From contig JAEHOE010000004.1 of assembly GCA_016858145.1 (NCBI GenBank), forward strand, positions 1,116,001-1,180,000: a DNA stretch of 64,000 bases, in the 5' to 3' direction. Below are positions 10,502 through 22,900 of this stretch, one piece after another (the stretch's first letter is position 1; every line of letters starts with the position of its first letter). The position numbers and the translations under genes were made by a program. The notes under the pieces were generated by a model. The model saw only the letters and a program-made list of their open reading frames with translations, was not told where the DNA came from and did no database searches. The stretch is from Edaphochlamys debaryana. Lineage: Eukaryota > Chlorophyta > Chlorophyceae > Chlamydomonadales.

Positions 10502-12927
10502 CTATCGCCGGCGCTGCGCCAGCAGTCTCTGCGCCGCGCCACTCTCCAGGAAGGCGGACAGTCGCAGCGGAGCCACGACGCGCACCTCCCCGTCCGCGTT
10601 GCCGGCGCGCCGCAGCACGATCTCCTGCGGGGCGCACGTGTCACGAAGGCTCAGAATCCGCACATAGCGGCGAGCAGCAGAGGATCAAGGCTGAGTGCAG
10701 GACGGGAGTGTGGGACCCAGGGGTGTAAGTCTGCCGGCTGCAACTCACCTCCAGTCGGCCGTCGGGGTAGGCGTGGCGGTAGAAGCAGCTCGTGGAGAAC
10801 GGGCTGCGGGGAGCAAGGAAGAGGTAAACCTCGGCACAGGGCCTGGCGCCCTGGCCTGACCGGGCCCGGCGAGGCAGGCCCCGGAGCCCCGTCCCACAAC
10901 CCCACGGAGCCCAGAGTGCCTTTGCCTTCTGCATGTTCCTTGCAGCCCTCTTGCAGCCCTCACACCCACCAGGTGCCCTCGCCCTTGTCGAACCACTTGC
11001 AGTCAATGGTCTTGAGCTTGTTCTTGTACGCGTCGATCACGGCGACCTTGTCCTCCGGCGTGGCAGGCCACATGAGCGACGGCGTGACGAAGTGCGTCGG
11101 CGTACGGCACATCGGGCACGTGCGTATGGCAGTGTCCGTCGCGAGCGTGGCGTCGGTGTTCTTGTCGCGCCATGCGCGGATGCAGGCGAGGCAGAAGGGG
11201 TGGTCGCATGCCAGCAGGCCGAAGCGACGGTCCGCGACGCTGCGGGTGTTGGGAGCGAGAGGTCGACCGTTCTGTGCGAAGAAAGCGCAGGCAGCAGCAC
11301 CCAGGCTCGCAGTCCCGCCTCGTTACTGCACCTGCACCTTACCGACCCGAGGCGCCCAAGCTCCACACCCCAGGACCAGGCTCCCACGCAAACTCAGGCC
11401 ACCAGCACGGCTCTGCAATCGCCGCACCTGGCCTTGCTCATCACGGGCTCCAGGCAGATGCCGCACTCCACGTCGGCGCTGCGCAGCCGGGCCTCCAACC
11501 GCTCGTGCCGCAGGCGGCAGGTGGCGCGGTGCTCGGCCGCCTCCTCCACGTTGTAGGGGTGGATGCGGTGCTTGTGGCAGAACTGCGGGGCAGGGGAGCG
11601 CGTCAGGGCGTTGCTGACAACTCCTAGAATCAGCAGGACTGAGTCGTTACGAAGGGGCCCTGTGTTGGGGCACCCTGTGCTAAGGCATCCTGCCTTGGGG
11701 CACCAAGTGTTCGCGCCCGTTTCAGGCTTCACTCTCCGGCCCCAGCCCACGCAGCCGCCCGCACCTCGCACTCCAGGCCGTGGATGCGCGGGCAGTCCTC
11801 CTCCTCGGGGCAGCTGCCCTGCAGCGCAAAGGTGGGGCACAGCTCCACCTCGGCCGGGTCCACGGGCTGCCGTACGGCAAACACGTCGCCCTCCCAGGGG
11901 TGGCTGGCGGCGGCCCAGGCCGAGCCGCCGCCGCCGCCGCCCCCGCCGGGCGCCTCAGCGGCGCCGCCTGCCGGCGCCGGACGGCCCCGCCGGGCGACCT
12001 GCTCCGCCTCCGCCAGCAGTCCCAAGTCGTCATCAATCACCACCAGGCCCGCCTCCGCCGCCGACGTCACTGCCGGCTCCGCCGGCTCAGCCTCCGCCGC
12101 TGCTGGCGGCCTGTGGGGAGCACTGGCCGGCCCGGCGCCTGTTGCAGCGCGTGCATCGCCATCTTGACCGGGGATGTACACGTCGTACCGCGTGGTCGTC
12201 CCATTGCCGTACTGCTCGTACGCCTCGTCGAAATCTTCCGGGTCGTACTCCTCATCAGCCGCGTAGTAGTCTGCGCCATAGTCGTGCTCGCCATCGCCAT
12301 TGCTGTGCACCGTTGCCGACGGCCCTGCCCCGTTACCTGCCGACGTGCTGTAGTAGAATGCCTCGCCCTCGTCCACGCTGTGCGTAGATACATCGTGGTT
12401 CCGCGCCCGGGTATTGGCCCCGGCTGGGCCTGAGGAGGCTGCGGCGGCTCCGCGCCCCGGCCCGCCTCCGCCTGCCGCTCCTGAGCCCCCTGCCCGGGCC
12501 TTGAGGAAGTCCGGCCGCTTGTGCTCGTAGCGGCAGCGGTCCCCGTAGACGCAGTGCCCTGCCAGCCAGAACTTGCACACCTGGGAGCAATAAGTCGAGA
12601 GGACAGGATTCGTGGGCGGAGGCCAGGGCGGCTGGGCCACGAAGCAAGCTCGACCCTCCTGTGCAGTCGGCACGCGGCCTCAACCTTCGCCTGCACCGCA
12701 GCGCCATACCTGGCTGGCCATGTCGGCCCAGTCATGGGAGAAGGCGCAGTCCCGCCCGAACCGGCAGCACCCGGAGGAGAAGTACTTGCAGAGCACCTTG
12801 GACCTGGGCAAGCCGGCAACGACGGACGGTCAAAGCGCAGGTGACGTTGAGTCCCTCTCAGTGGCTCAAGCAACCCCGCCTTGCTAGCGTCCTAGCCCTG
12901 GGACCGAGAAGCTTACTTGTCCGACAT
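10502..12927 (-). CDS. MKRN: Makorin-type RING / C3H zinc-finger E3 ubiquitin ligase
   Basis: Starts MSDK (ATG 12927-12925) with a tiny first exon. Then come two C3H fingers (CKYFSSGCCRFGRDCAFSH and CKFWLAGHCVYGDRCRYEH); a Gly/Ala-rich acidic linker; a third finger (CPTFALQGSCPEEEDCPRIH); the makorin Cys/His segment around CHKHRIHPYN; a RING built from ECGICLEPVMSK, the spliced RRFGLLACDHPFCLAC and RTCPMCRTPTHFVTPS; and a last C3H (CKWFDKGEGTC plus SCFYRH). The final exon ends LRLSAFLESGAAQRLLAQRR then TAG at 10502-10504. This order, two fingers then finger, makorin box, RING and finger, is diagnostic of makorins, which transfer ubiquitin and bind RNA. It is transcribed divergently from the eL21 gene, with 530 bp between the two start codons. 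Several intron ends were checked by phase; the full exon sum was not. Confidence 0.9.
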
Positions 12928-13457
12928 GATTACTGCGGCACACGCCTCTAGTCAGGGCCTGCGCCCAACGAGGGCGGGCGGGCGCCCCTCCTGGGCCCAG
13001 CGTGCCGGAACGGCCTGTGTCCCCGGGGTCGGCACAAGCCGGCGGCGACACCTCCCACAAGCTGTGGCCTCCTAGCTGCACGCTCTTCGTAGCTCTTCGC
13101 GGCGCGTGCCAGCCGCCCTACGCCAGCTCTCGCCGATGGATGGGCGGACGGGTTTGGCCGAAGTCTGTGTCCAACCAGTATTCAAAGTCTTATGGATAGA
13201 GGTGTAGCCAAAGAACCTGTTTGCTACGGGCTTGGGGGCGCAGGACCTCGTGTCGCGGAAATCGCCTCTGCCCCATGCACGCTCGGGCTTGGGGCAAAGG
13301 CTCGCAGGCGCTCTCCTCCCTCCCTCTTTTTCGGCTCTGTGCCTCTTGGTAGGTCCCTGCTCATTCATTGCAACGCTATTACAGCTTTCTCCGCGAGCGC
13401 CGCAACACACGGCCTGCATCGCCGCCCCTCTCCCTCAGACCAAAAGAGCAAGGAAAG
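12928..13457. promoter_or_regulatory. Shared divergent promoter region (makorin / eL21)
   Basis: 530 bp separate the makorin ATG (minus) from the eL21 ATG (plus), and no other gene fits between them. Both 5' UTRs and promoters must lie here. The right part becomes pyrimidine-rich (cctccctccctctttttc near 13316), which resembles ribosomal-protein gene leaders. No TATA box is obvious. Confidence 0.5.
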
Positions 13458-15551
13458 ATGCCTGGCGGCCAAGGTCTCCGTGCGCGCACGCGGCACATGT
13501 TTGCCCGCGGCTTCCGCCAGAAGGGCTTCATTCCGCTCACCACCTACCTGCGCACCTACAAGCTCGGGGACACCGTGGACATCAAGGTCAACGGTGCCAT
13601 CCACAAGGTGCGTTGAGCTTGCCTGCGCAGGGCCTGGATCGGACGCGAGGCGGCGCCCAGCCGCCGAGGTCGCTGGTCGGCGCTGACGCTCGGGACTGGG
13701 GTTCGGCGCTTTGCGTGCGCAGGGCATGCCCCACAAGTGGTACCAGGGCAAGACCGGTACCGTCTGGAACGTCACCAAGCGCGCCATCGGTGTGGAGGTT
13801 AACAAGCGGGTGAGCACCGGGTGCTGCAGGGGATGGCCAGCTCTGTCCTGCTGCAGGTAGTACATGGCGCAAGCAGTGCTTGGCGGCTGCGGCGGGAGCG
13901 GCTTTGTCGGAGCAGCCAGTAACGGATGCCGAGTCCGGGCTCGGCGCAGCCGCCGGAGCTCGCCTGAAGCTCGGCATTGGCGGAGCGACTTCCTGAGGTG
14001 GCAGCTGCATTACAGCTTGCGGAGCCGGAGCTGGCGGGGCCGGGATGGGGGGGCTGCGGACGTCAGCTCGCGCCCCCAGCGTGTGTCGCGCCCCGGCTCA
14101 CGCCGCCTCGCTGTCAGCGGGCGGACTGTCGCTGGCGGTTTGGGGCGCCGGGGCCGGAGGCGCAGGACGGATAGGACGGACAGGCCAACCGTGGAGGGGG
14201 TGCGGGGATGGGGTGCGTCCCGAGGACCCACGCGTGCCAGAGCGTCGACGGACACCAGCTGTCCACCAGCTAGCGGCTTGCAGCTCTGCCTGAGGAGCCC
14301 GGAGGAGCCAGGCGTTGTGGCACTCCCACGCGCACGACGGCCGATGCCTTGCCGGCCGTAGCTTGCTTGGACGGGGCGTAGCGCTGTTATCAAGCCGCTG
14401 CCGCGGCGCACAAGCGGCGGGACCCGGGGCTCGGCTGGACGCTATCGATTGCTCCAGGCGCTTCGCTGGAGGACGACAACCGCTGGAGGATTCGCGCGGA
14501 GCCCTGGGGGCGTGTTACAGGCGGCAGTGGGGCATGCAGCGGAGCAGCGGGCCTGGCGCCACGCATGGAGTGTGGAGTCAGCAGCCCTGGGCCCGCGCTG
14601 CGCCGCGGGAAGCTTCCTCAGCTCTCAGCCGGGTGGCCAGCCCCCGTACGTGCTGCCCCGACCTCCCGGGGCCCCAGGCCCGTGCCCCTGGCTGCTGCCC
14701 CGGGGCCACAGCCCTGGCCGCCGCCCCAGCACTCGCGCCGGGCTTTCAGGTTTCAACCTGCTCAGCCCCACCACGGCACCGTTGCTGACCTGTCCGCGCC
14801 CGTCCCGCTCCCTTCCTCCTGCCCATCCGTCCATCCCCGTCAGGTCGGCCACCGCATCATGAAGAAGCGCATCCTCGTGCGCGTGGAGCACATCATGCCC
14901 TCGCGCTGCCGCGAGGAGTTCCTGACGCGCCGCGCCTCGAACGACGCCGCCAAGGCCGCGGCCAAGGCCAAGGGCGGTGAGCACTCAGCACCGAGCCGAG
15001 CAGCGGGAGCGGAAGCGGGAGCGACACTGGGGAAGGGAATGAGCGGCTGGGAGCGTCGACACCGGGGCGGAATGAGGGGGGCGGGCGACGGGGCGGCATG
15101 GGAGGCCCTGCTGGGGCCGGCGCAGGCAGTGTGCGGACATTCGCAGCAGCAGGCGGAGAAAATGTTTGAAGTGGCAGAGACGCGGTCGTGGCGACTGGGC
15201 AAGGGCAGTGGCCGAGACTGCGGGTTCCGCGGGACGAGGAGCGTGGGCGGCGGCTGGGCGACAGAGGGCGCTCAGGGGCGGGCTGGGCTTGAGAGGTGCA
15301 GCGGGATGCGCGAGCGACGGCGGATACGCCACTCCGACGAACGAAAGGACTGCCTGCTCCGTGGCTTTGTCTGCCCCAGAGCCGCTCCTCAGCCTCGCTC
15401 CCCTTTCCGCCCTGCCTTCCCCTGCCCAGAGCCCACGCCCAAGACCAAGCGCGTGCCCCAGGGCCCCCGCGGCGCTTTCGAGCTGATCCCGACCAAGGTG
15501 GAGACGATCGCCGCCATCCCCTACGATATCATCAAGGAGGGCCTGGTATAA
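13458..15551 (+). CDS. RPL21: 60S ribosomal protein eL21
   Basis: Four exons, 13458-13607, 13723-13809, 14844-14976 and 15430-15551, sum to 164 codons (163 residues), the usual length of eL21. The sequence reads [20 protein letters not shown], then [55 protein letters not shown], and ends [11 protein letters not shown]. These match the eL21 family at the conserved R-R-T-R/MF, PL-TY-R-YK-GD, GMPHK-Y-GKTG and IPY positions. It is a structural protein of the large cytosolic ribosomal subunit. A further intron appears to follow the stop codon at once (see the separate entry). The makorin gene is its divergent neighbour. Confidence 0.96.
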
Positions 15552-15554
15552 GAG

Positions 15555-15765
15555 GTGAGCACCAGAGGCTACAGGGAGGGCGGAGGGAATGGGTGCGGAG
15601 GTGACGAGACTCGGGCTGGTTGTGGGCATTCGGGAGTCTCGAGAGATGGGTCGGGGCACGAGGCGCAGTTATTGCTGGGCACGCATGCCTTGTTTATCAA
15701 AGCGGCTGTCCTCTTCCGCGTGGCTGTCTTGCCTGAACACGTCCCTGCGCCTCTCCCGCTTGCAG
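15555..15765 (+). other. Probable intron in the eL21 3' UTR
   Basis: Three bases after the TAA (15549-15551) stands a strong donor, gag|gtgagc. A pyrimidine-rich acceptor ending cccgcttgcag follows at 15765. Removing it leaves a short 3' UTR leading to TGTAA at 15818. An intron this close to the stop would not be expected to trigger nonsense-mediated decay. Confidence 0.55.
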
Positions 15766-15817
15766 GGTGCGAGTGTGTGGGCGTTGGCTGCTGTGGGCGC
15801 TGGACAGCGGCTGCCGG

Positions 15818-15822
15818 TGTAA
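15818..15822 (+). terminator. TGTAA polyadenylation signal of eL21
   Basis: TGTAA is the canonical volvocine poly(A) signal. This copy lies 267 bp after the eL21 stop (about 56 bp if the 3' UTR intron is removed). Confidence 0.6.
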
Positions 15823-16351
15823 CGCCATCCGTGCGGAATTGGTCCCGACTCTGCCCCTCGGGGCGCCTGGCGGCGGGCGCGCGGCCGCTCAGCTGCACAT
15901 GTGCACGCGATCAGCTCGGGGGAGGTGCAGCTGCGTTGCAGCACGAGCCTTGCGCACCTCAGCCTGGCGTCAGCGCGGCGGAGGCGAGCAAGCGGCCGGG
16001 GGCCGGCGGTTCGAGGGCAGGAGCGGTTGGGCGCATTGCCACGGGGCACTGGACAGCTGGGGTGACGGCAAGATGGGCGCCAGGCCTGCCAGGCCACGCC
16101 GCTCTGGTAGCCGACAGCCCGTGCATCTTTTGCGCAGCCACAAGTTGATTATGACCGACTGCCAATGGCAGCGAGAGCAGCAGGCGGCCCATGCACCATG
16201 ACAGCTGTCTCGATCAGGGGTGTCTCACCCCTTTGTCTCGACAATAACAACTTGCTAAGCGTGCCGTTGGCACTCGACATCGTCTGCCCAGGTCTGCCTC
16301 CTTTGGCCTCGATGCTTCAAGCGGAGTGCAGTCAGACTCCGCAAGCAACCG

Positions 16352-16356
16352 TTACA
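16352..16356 (-). terminator. TGTAA polyadenylation signal of the XRCC3-like gene
   Basis: TTACA on the plus strand, 239 bp past the stop codon of the minus-strand XRCC3-like gene. It is the first such motif after that stop. The region between here and the eL21 signal (15823-16351) holds no supported gene. Confidence 0.5.
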
Positions 16357-16594
16357 AATCCGGAGTCCGGAAGGGCCAGCAGCTTGAGCGCTCAGGGCCG
16401 CATACTGCAACTGCAGCCTCGCATGAGGCATGCTGCAGCGGCACGTGCATGAGAGGTCCGGCACTCCGACAGAGCTCGCGAAAGTTGGGGATCGTACGGA
16501 CGGGTACGGACTCGTGAGGCATGCTTCGAGCGATTGAGGCGCTTGTTCGATGCGATGGGGAGCAAGATGGCATGCAAGCGGCAACGTGGGCAAC

Positions 16595-18983
16595 TTAGGC
16601 GGGCTGCAGGTGGTGGTGAACAGGCAGCGAGGGAGAGGTGCAGTTGGCCTGCTGCGGCTCCGCTGGCTCTGCCTCGTCGTCCACGCCCCGCACGCCGTCC
16701 ACGGCAACGGTGAAGCAGCAGTAGGAGTGGGGCAGGTGCGGCGCGAAGACCACCTGCACGGCGGCGGCGGAAGGATGCATCAGCAGTTCAGCACCGTGGA
16801 CGGTCTCGCCGGAGTTGCTTTGCATCCCCGTGTCCTAGAACTCCTAAACTAAAGTCTGCTCCTCTACAAGGACAGCAACTTGAGACTCTTCAACCCCGGT
16901 TCCGGCCACCACCGCACTGCCCTGTGCAGCGGCACGCAAAGACTGCCAGACCAGACTAACTAGCAGTTGCCCAAGCCAAGCTCCCAACCTCCACACCTGC
17001 AGGCTGCGCACCACGCCGTTCCCCAGCGCGTCGTGCTTGGCTGCGAAGAGCCGCGCGTTGACGCAGTTGGCCCAGGCCAGGCCCAGCGCGGGCTGCACCC
17101 GCCGCCCGCCGGTGACCAGGGGCCCCGCGCGAGACCCGCCGCCACACCCAGCCAGCGCCTGCGGCCGGACGGGGTGCAGGAGTGGCAGGACCTGAGCAGA
17201 GAAGCACCTTGACGAGGCACGGCCCGTCAGGCCTAGGGTCTGTCTGCCAGCCCACTGCCAGCCGAGGCGAACCAGTCTCAGCCAAAAAAAAGCCAGTCGG
17301 GTTCAGGGTTAAGCCCGCGAGCCCTCCACCTCACCAGCCCGGAGGTGCCGCGGTCGTCGCCAATCTTGTCCATGACCTGAGCGGTGGGAGGCACAGGGGG
17401 CCATGCCATTTTGCACGCTCAAGCGGCGCACAGCAGGGTAGCTACCAGCAGCCACCCTCATGTCGCACGCCTCCTACACGATCCTAGCGCCCCCTATCCC
17501 ATTCAATCCGGTCCCGCCCACGCCTATACTCCCCGCGTCCCCAAGCGCCCCCCGAGCTAGCTGTCACGCATCCCCGAGCGCCTCCCTGAGCGCCCGCCGA
17601 CCATCGCACACATGCGCCAGATCCCTTCCCCCAGCGCCCACGCCTCCAGTCCCAGGAGGCCTCCTGCCAGTGGTCCCCTCCCCACCTGGTTGGTGAGTAG
17701 CACAGCCAGTCCGTGGCGCTGGGCGAGGCGCTGCGGGAGGGGCCAGGGAATAGAACAGGTTTCTGGTTGCCAGCCTGGGCGCCGCGGAGGGCGGGTATGA
17801 GCTCTGGGGCGCAGGCCCACGGCCCACGGCCCACGTACCTTGAGCCTGGTGGCCAGCGTGAAGAGCTGCGCCGTGCGCCGCTGCAGCTGCTGCACCTGCA
17901 TGCCGTAGCCATCGGGCCAAGAACATTGTGAGCGGGTTGGAGATGGCGTGTAGCGAAAGCGCTGGCGATGCAGGGCACGTGTGTGCCCTCCCGCGTCCCC
18001 ATGCTGCCCACCTGTGGCTCCCCCTCCTCCCCAGCGTCACGGAAGACTCGGGCAACTGAGTCGACCACCACCAGCCGAACCTGCGCACATCGACACCGTT
18101 ATGGAAGGATGGAATGCGCCCCCAGCGAGGTACCGTATGAGGGACGGCTCGAGACGCATGTGAGGTATGACCCCGCAACTGGCCGGCGACGCCATGACAT
18201 CCTCCTCGGCATCCTCGCAGACCGCCCTGCTAGGCTGCTACCCCCCAGCCCACCTGCCGGGCCTCAACGGCACCCTGCCGCTTGCTGCCCGGCCGTTGCT
18301 GCTTCTCCACCTGGAGCATGGTCTCCAGTCGCTCCACAGAGCACGTGAGGTCATCAGGGGAGGAGATGGGGCGCTCCTCAATCAGCACGTGCGCCAAGCT
18401 GACGTCAGAGCGGCTAGAGAAGGGAGAAAGGGGAAGTCATGAGGGAGCCGCAGGCGTGGGAGACGTCATACGCCAGGGCCTGCCCCTCAAGGTCCGTGCA
18501 ACGCCAGTCCTCACTCGGCGAAACGGTTCTCCAATATTGATTGAATGCGCTCCACGGGGGGCTTGCCATCAGTGTAGATCAAGCTGCGCGCCACGAGGGG
18601 GGGCAACATCCAGTCAGCCCAGCCGTGTCAGCATGTAATAACCCCTCCCAGCCGCCTCCTCCCCTCCCGCTCCCTCGCACATGGCTTTCCCTGAGAGGCC
18701 GCCTTCGCTGGGGGGCAGCTGAACCGTAAGAAGGCTCTGCAGAGCAATCTGTGTCTTGCCCGACGAAGCCTCGCCTGCGTGCGGCAGGAGTGGCGCATGA
18801 CATTGTGGATGGTGCGGTGATGGATGGGTGTCCTTGTCGGCGGCATCCATCCTCACCCGTTAGCTCTGTTATGAGTCCAACAGGCAGGCCTCCGTGAAGG
18901 AAGCCATCGAGAATGGTGCAGCCGAGCGAAACTTTCAGCTGTTCCTCCTTTGTGAGGTCGATGGGGTTCAGCACCGCGTCCAT
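16595..18983 (-). CDS. XRCC3: XRCC3-like RAD51 paralogue, recombinational repair ATPase
   Basis: Begins MDAVLNPIDLTKEEQLK (ATG 18983-18981), then VSLGCTILDGFLHGGLP and LITELTGEASSGKT, where the intron at 18856 splits the Walker A glycine (GEASSGKT). Next come QIALQSLLTVQLPPSEGGLS, IYTDGKPPVERIQSIL, DVSLAHVLIEERPISS, the Walker B strand VRLVVVDSVARVF, VLLTNQV, LGLAWANCVNARLFAAKH, and the C-terminal VVFAPHLPHSYCCFTVAVDG. SLGC-LD--L-GGLP, LAWANCVN and APHLP are typical of XRCC3, including the plant form, rather than of RAD51 or DMC1. XRCC3 acts with RAD51C in homologous recombination and crosslink repair. The short N-terminus resembles plant XRCC3. An extra upstream exon is possible because the frame is open for a few more codons. 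Internal exons were recognised by motif, not all junctions resolved. Stop TAA at 16595-16597. Confidence 0.85.
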
Positions 18984-19920
18984 CGCAGCTTCAACGGCTT
19001 GAGTTATAAGTGCGTACGCTCTTCAAGAGATCGGGCGCGACTGGCAAGCAGGCTCTTTGCGCGAAGAGCTCCCCGCTGTAGAGAAGTTACCTAGTTTGGC
19101 GGGAACTGCGCTCGGCGCGCTCGGCGAGGTGCGACTGCGGCGATTGTGTTAAGTGTGGAGTCTGAAGCTCTTGTAAGGTGTATGCCGACGATCCGTTTTC
19201 CCGCGGTGCATGCCGGGTGAATCCCGGAATTCACCATCTGCCTTCGCCCCCTCCACTCGGCTCCACCGTGTTTCCGCCAGCCATATCAATCCACTCCTCC
19301 CCACAATCGCGTTGCGGCAGCGGCTTCATCGACGCGTTCAGCTGCATCCCCCGTCGTCGTCCGGACTACGCTGCACGGCCCCTGCGAGCACAGAACTCCC
19401 CACAATCAGCCACGCACTTGCCTGGTCACCTGTCACCCTTACCTCCCTCGTCGCTTCTTCGCCTCAGTGCCCACCGAAAGCAAGCCAGCCGCCCACAGCC
19501 AGGCTCCTGCCGTCTCCTGCCAGCATCAGCCTCGTCTAGCCCTGCACCCGAAGGCCCGATCCCCTCGACGCCGCCAACAGTTTGCTCCGTGGACTGCCCT
19601 GCCTACCTGGACTTCTCGCCATCACCTCACCCTACCCCAAGACCGAGTCCGTTATTCCTACTTGCTTGACTGGGATACCTAAGCAAACAGCTCCAGGGCC
19701 TGCCCTCTACCCGCTGCGCACGCCAGCATATGCTGCTACTTATCAACCACGCCCAGACTCCAGCCCAGTGCTCAGTGCCCTGCCCCTTTCCACTCCCCAG
19801 CAGATACTGGTCTCCATCGATCTTATTGTACCACCAGCTACACACCATAGCTCCCAAGCACTCCATGCTACGCGCATCCTTGTCCAGCATCACCATAAAC
19901 ATATCCCTCTTGCACGCGTC
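18984..19920. other. Intergenic region, no supported gene
   Basis: It contains the promoter of the XRCC3-like gene and the 3' flank of the large disordered-protein gene. The sequence is markedly C-rich and Pro/Ser-coding in several plus frames (19178-19959), without a domain. I see no TGTAA on the minus strand here. Confidence 0.5.
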
Positions 19921-22900
19921 TCATCGCCCAAGCAGCCGCTCCAAGTCCCGCTTCAATGAATCTATGTTTACAGCCCCGCCCTCGCCGTCTCCTGCATCAG
20001 CCGCGCCAACGTTAGCCCCCTGCACTCGCACGGGCGGCGGCGTCAGGAACGGCGCAGGGGCGAGCCCCAGCAGACTGGCAGAACGCCCTGACGGCTGCCG
20101 GGAGGTCAGGGGCATGCGGGACGCTGCCGTTCCCCCCACGCTCCCACCCACGCCCCCACCCGCGCTGCCACCCACGCCTGCGCCTGCACCTGCGCCCGAG
20201 CCACTCGTCCGAGGGCGTCGGCGCTCCGCTCCGTTGGGCTGATCATCTGACGCCGACACCGGAGACGGCGGCGACGGTGCGGCCTCCGGCTCGGAAGACG
20301 CCGACGAGTCCTGCCTCCGCATGATGCTGCCGAAACCCGTGGACCCGCCCAGCAGCCTCCGCGGCCCTGACGGCGCCGCCTCCTCCTCGTCGGGCTGTTG
20401 CAGAGGCAGCGGCGGAGGTTCGTACGGCGCCCCGAGGTCCAGCTCCGGCACCGGCTGCAGCGTCAGCTGCCGCCGGCTGCTGGGCCGACTGCCGCCAAAG
20501 CCGCCCAAGGCCCCGAACCCGCCGCCACCCCCGGCCCCGCCAGCGCCGCGCGGGACCAGCGCCGGCGCCGCCGCCTGCCGCCGCCTCAGGTCGTCATCGC
20601 GACTCCCTGTGTCTTCGTCGCTGGCGCCTTCGCCGTCTCGGTCACCGGTGCGGCGGCGGGACCCGGCGCGCGGCAGGTCTATGGAGAGGCGGGGATGCGC
20701 GGCGTGCGGCTCCGTGGGTGTGGCAGGCGACGCCGTGTGGAGGTGTCCGGGAGCGGGGCGCTCATGCCCTGGGCTCGAGTTCCGCCGGCCCGCCCCAGCT
20801 TCTTCCGAGCCCGTGTTGGGCGCGCCCGGGGAGGTCATGTGCAGACGGTTGGGTGGCGGAGCCGGCCCGCCCGGCGAGGCAGTCAGCGTGGTTGCTGGGA
20901 GAAAGTGGTAGCTCCTGCGGGGCAGGCGGCCCAGGGACCCGCCTCCGCGATCCAGCAGCGGCGGCGGCCGGGGCCCTGCCAGGGACGCTGTCGGCAAGGA
21001 TCCCGCCGGCACCCGGTCCCGATGGAGGTCCTCGTCGATCAGTGCCACGAGGTTCGCCGCCGCCGCCAGGACCGATGACGTCGACGACGCCCCGCCGCCG
21101 CCGCCGCCGCCAGGGGTCACGCCGCCGCTGGCTGCCGGCGCCGGCGCCAGCCGCTGCGTGGCCGCCGCCGCCGAGGCGGGCGGTGGCGAGAGGTGCGCGT
21201 CGATTCGGGCGCTGAGATCTGTGCTGTAGGCCAGAATGGTGACGTCCGACAGGCCCGTGGCGGCGCTGCTGCTCCGTGACAGCCCGCCGCCGCCGCCGCC
21301 ACCGCCGCCAGCGGTGTTATGGGCCAGTGGGGCGAAGGCGGCGGCGGAGAGGTCGGGAGAGGCGAGGCCGTGGGGGCGGCGGCGGCGCGGGGAGGGCGAG
21401 GGCGACTGGGAGGAAGACGAGGAGACGCGGCGGCGATCCAGGGAGAAGGCACGTGTGTTGAGGAGGTACGGCGCGTGGGGCACGTGGTGCCCGGTACTCG
21501 ACTGCAAACGAGGCGAGTGCGACGGCGGTAAGGAGCTGAGTGACCCCAACGGTGTGGCAGCCGCGGCGGCGGCGAGGTCGTGCCGCGGCGGCGAGTCGAG
21601 CTCAGAGTCGGAAGAGGAATCGTCGCCGGCGGGCAGAGCAGCACCGCGGGGCCGGTAGCCGCCGCCGGCGGCGAGGCCGTCTGCGGCCAGAGGAGGTGAC
21701 GGCGGCGGCCAGGCGGCGGGGCCAGGCATGGGGGAGGTGTTGGACGAGCGCCGCCGGGCCGCCGGCCCACGCGCAGGCTCCGCAGCCGCGCTTCCCGCCC
21801 CCGCCCCAATCCCAGCCCCCGCCCCAGTCGCGTGCGTTTCCAGAGGCCGCGCCCTGTGGCGGCGGCGCGCGTCGCTGCTGCTGGCGCCTTCGTCGTACGA
21901 AGAAGACATGCTGCGCGTGACGATGAGCCCCGCCGCCAGGTCCCTGCCGTCGTTGGACGGCTCGCGCCTGGCGGCGCGCGGGCCCGCGTGCGGCGGCGAC
22001 GTCAGCCCCGCCGAGGCCATGCGCGACGGTGTGCCGCTGGCGGCGGCCCCGGCCGTACCCGGCCTGGAGGACCGCCGCTCGCCGCCGACCGCCCGCACGA
22101 GCTGCTTGGCAGAAAGCTCCCGCTCCATCAGCTCCCCCAGCTCGCCGCTGCCCGCGCCGCTGCTGCTGTAGCTGGTCTTGCGCATCAGCGCCGCCGCCAC
22201 CGACCGCCCGGCGGCGCCGCCAGCGCTGCTGCGCTCGCGGGTCGACGCGCGCACGAGCCGCAGAGAGAACTCCATCAGCTCGCCCTCGGCGGTGCCGTTA
22301 CCAGGCGTGGCGGCGGCGGCGCCGCCGCTGGGGCCGTCGTCGCCGAGGTGGCCCCAGTCACTGTCCAGGCTGCTACGGCTGCTGGAGGAAGCGTAACCGT
22401 CGTCAACGGCGGCGGAGCCCAGCCCTGCCGCCGCCGCGTTGGCGGCCAGGGCCGCCAGCGCCTCGGCGGCGGCGACGGCGGCGGCGCTGTCGGGCCCCGT
22501 GCCGCACCGCGAGCTGGCGGACGCCCGCAGCAGCGGCGGCGTGGCGGAGCCGCCAGTCATGGTGGTCGCGGCTGTGGCGGCGGTTGACGCGCCGTTGATG
22601 CCCATTGCATCCACGTCAGCAGCGTCGTACAGGCCGTACGCGCCGCTACCGATGGGGAAGGCCCCAAAGTCGGCGGCCGGGGCCGACAGGCGCCGGTCTC
22701 TGGCCCCTCCGCCGCCGCCAGCGCCGCCGCCAGCCGCCGCCGCCGCTCGGTCCCGCTCTCGCATGCTCTCGCTACGACTGTCACCGCCGAACGATGCCGC
22801 CACAGGCCCGCCCGTCACACTCCCAGTCGCGCTATTATTGCTCGCGACACTGTGGTTGGAGCACACGCTGTCGATCTTATTCAGCAGCCGCTGGATGCGG

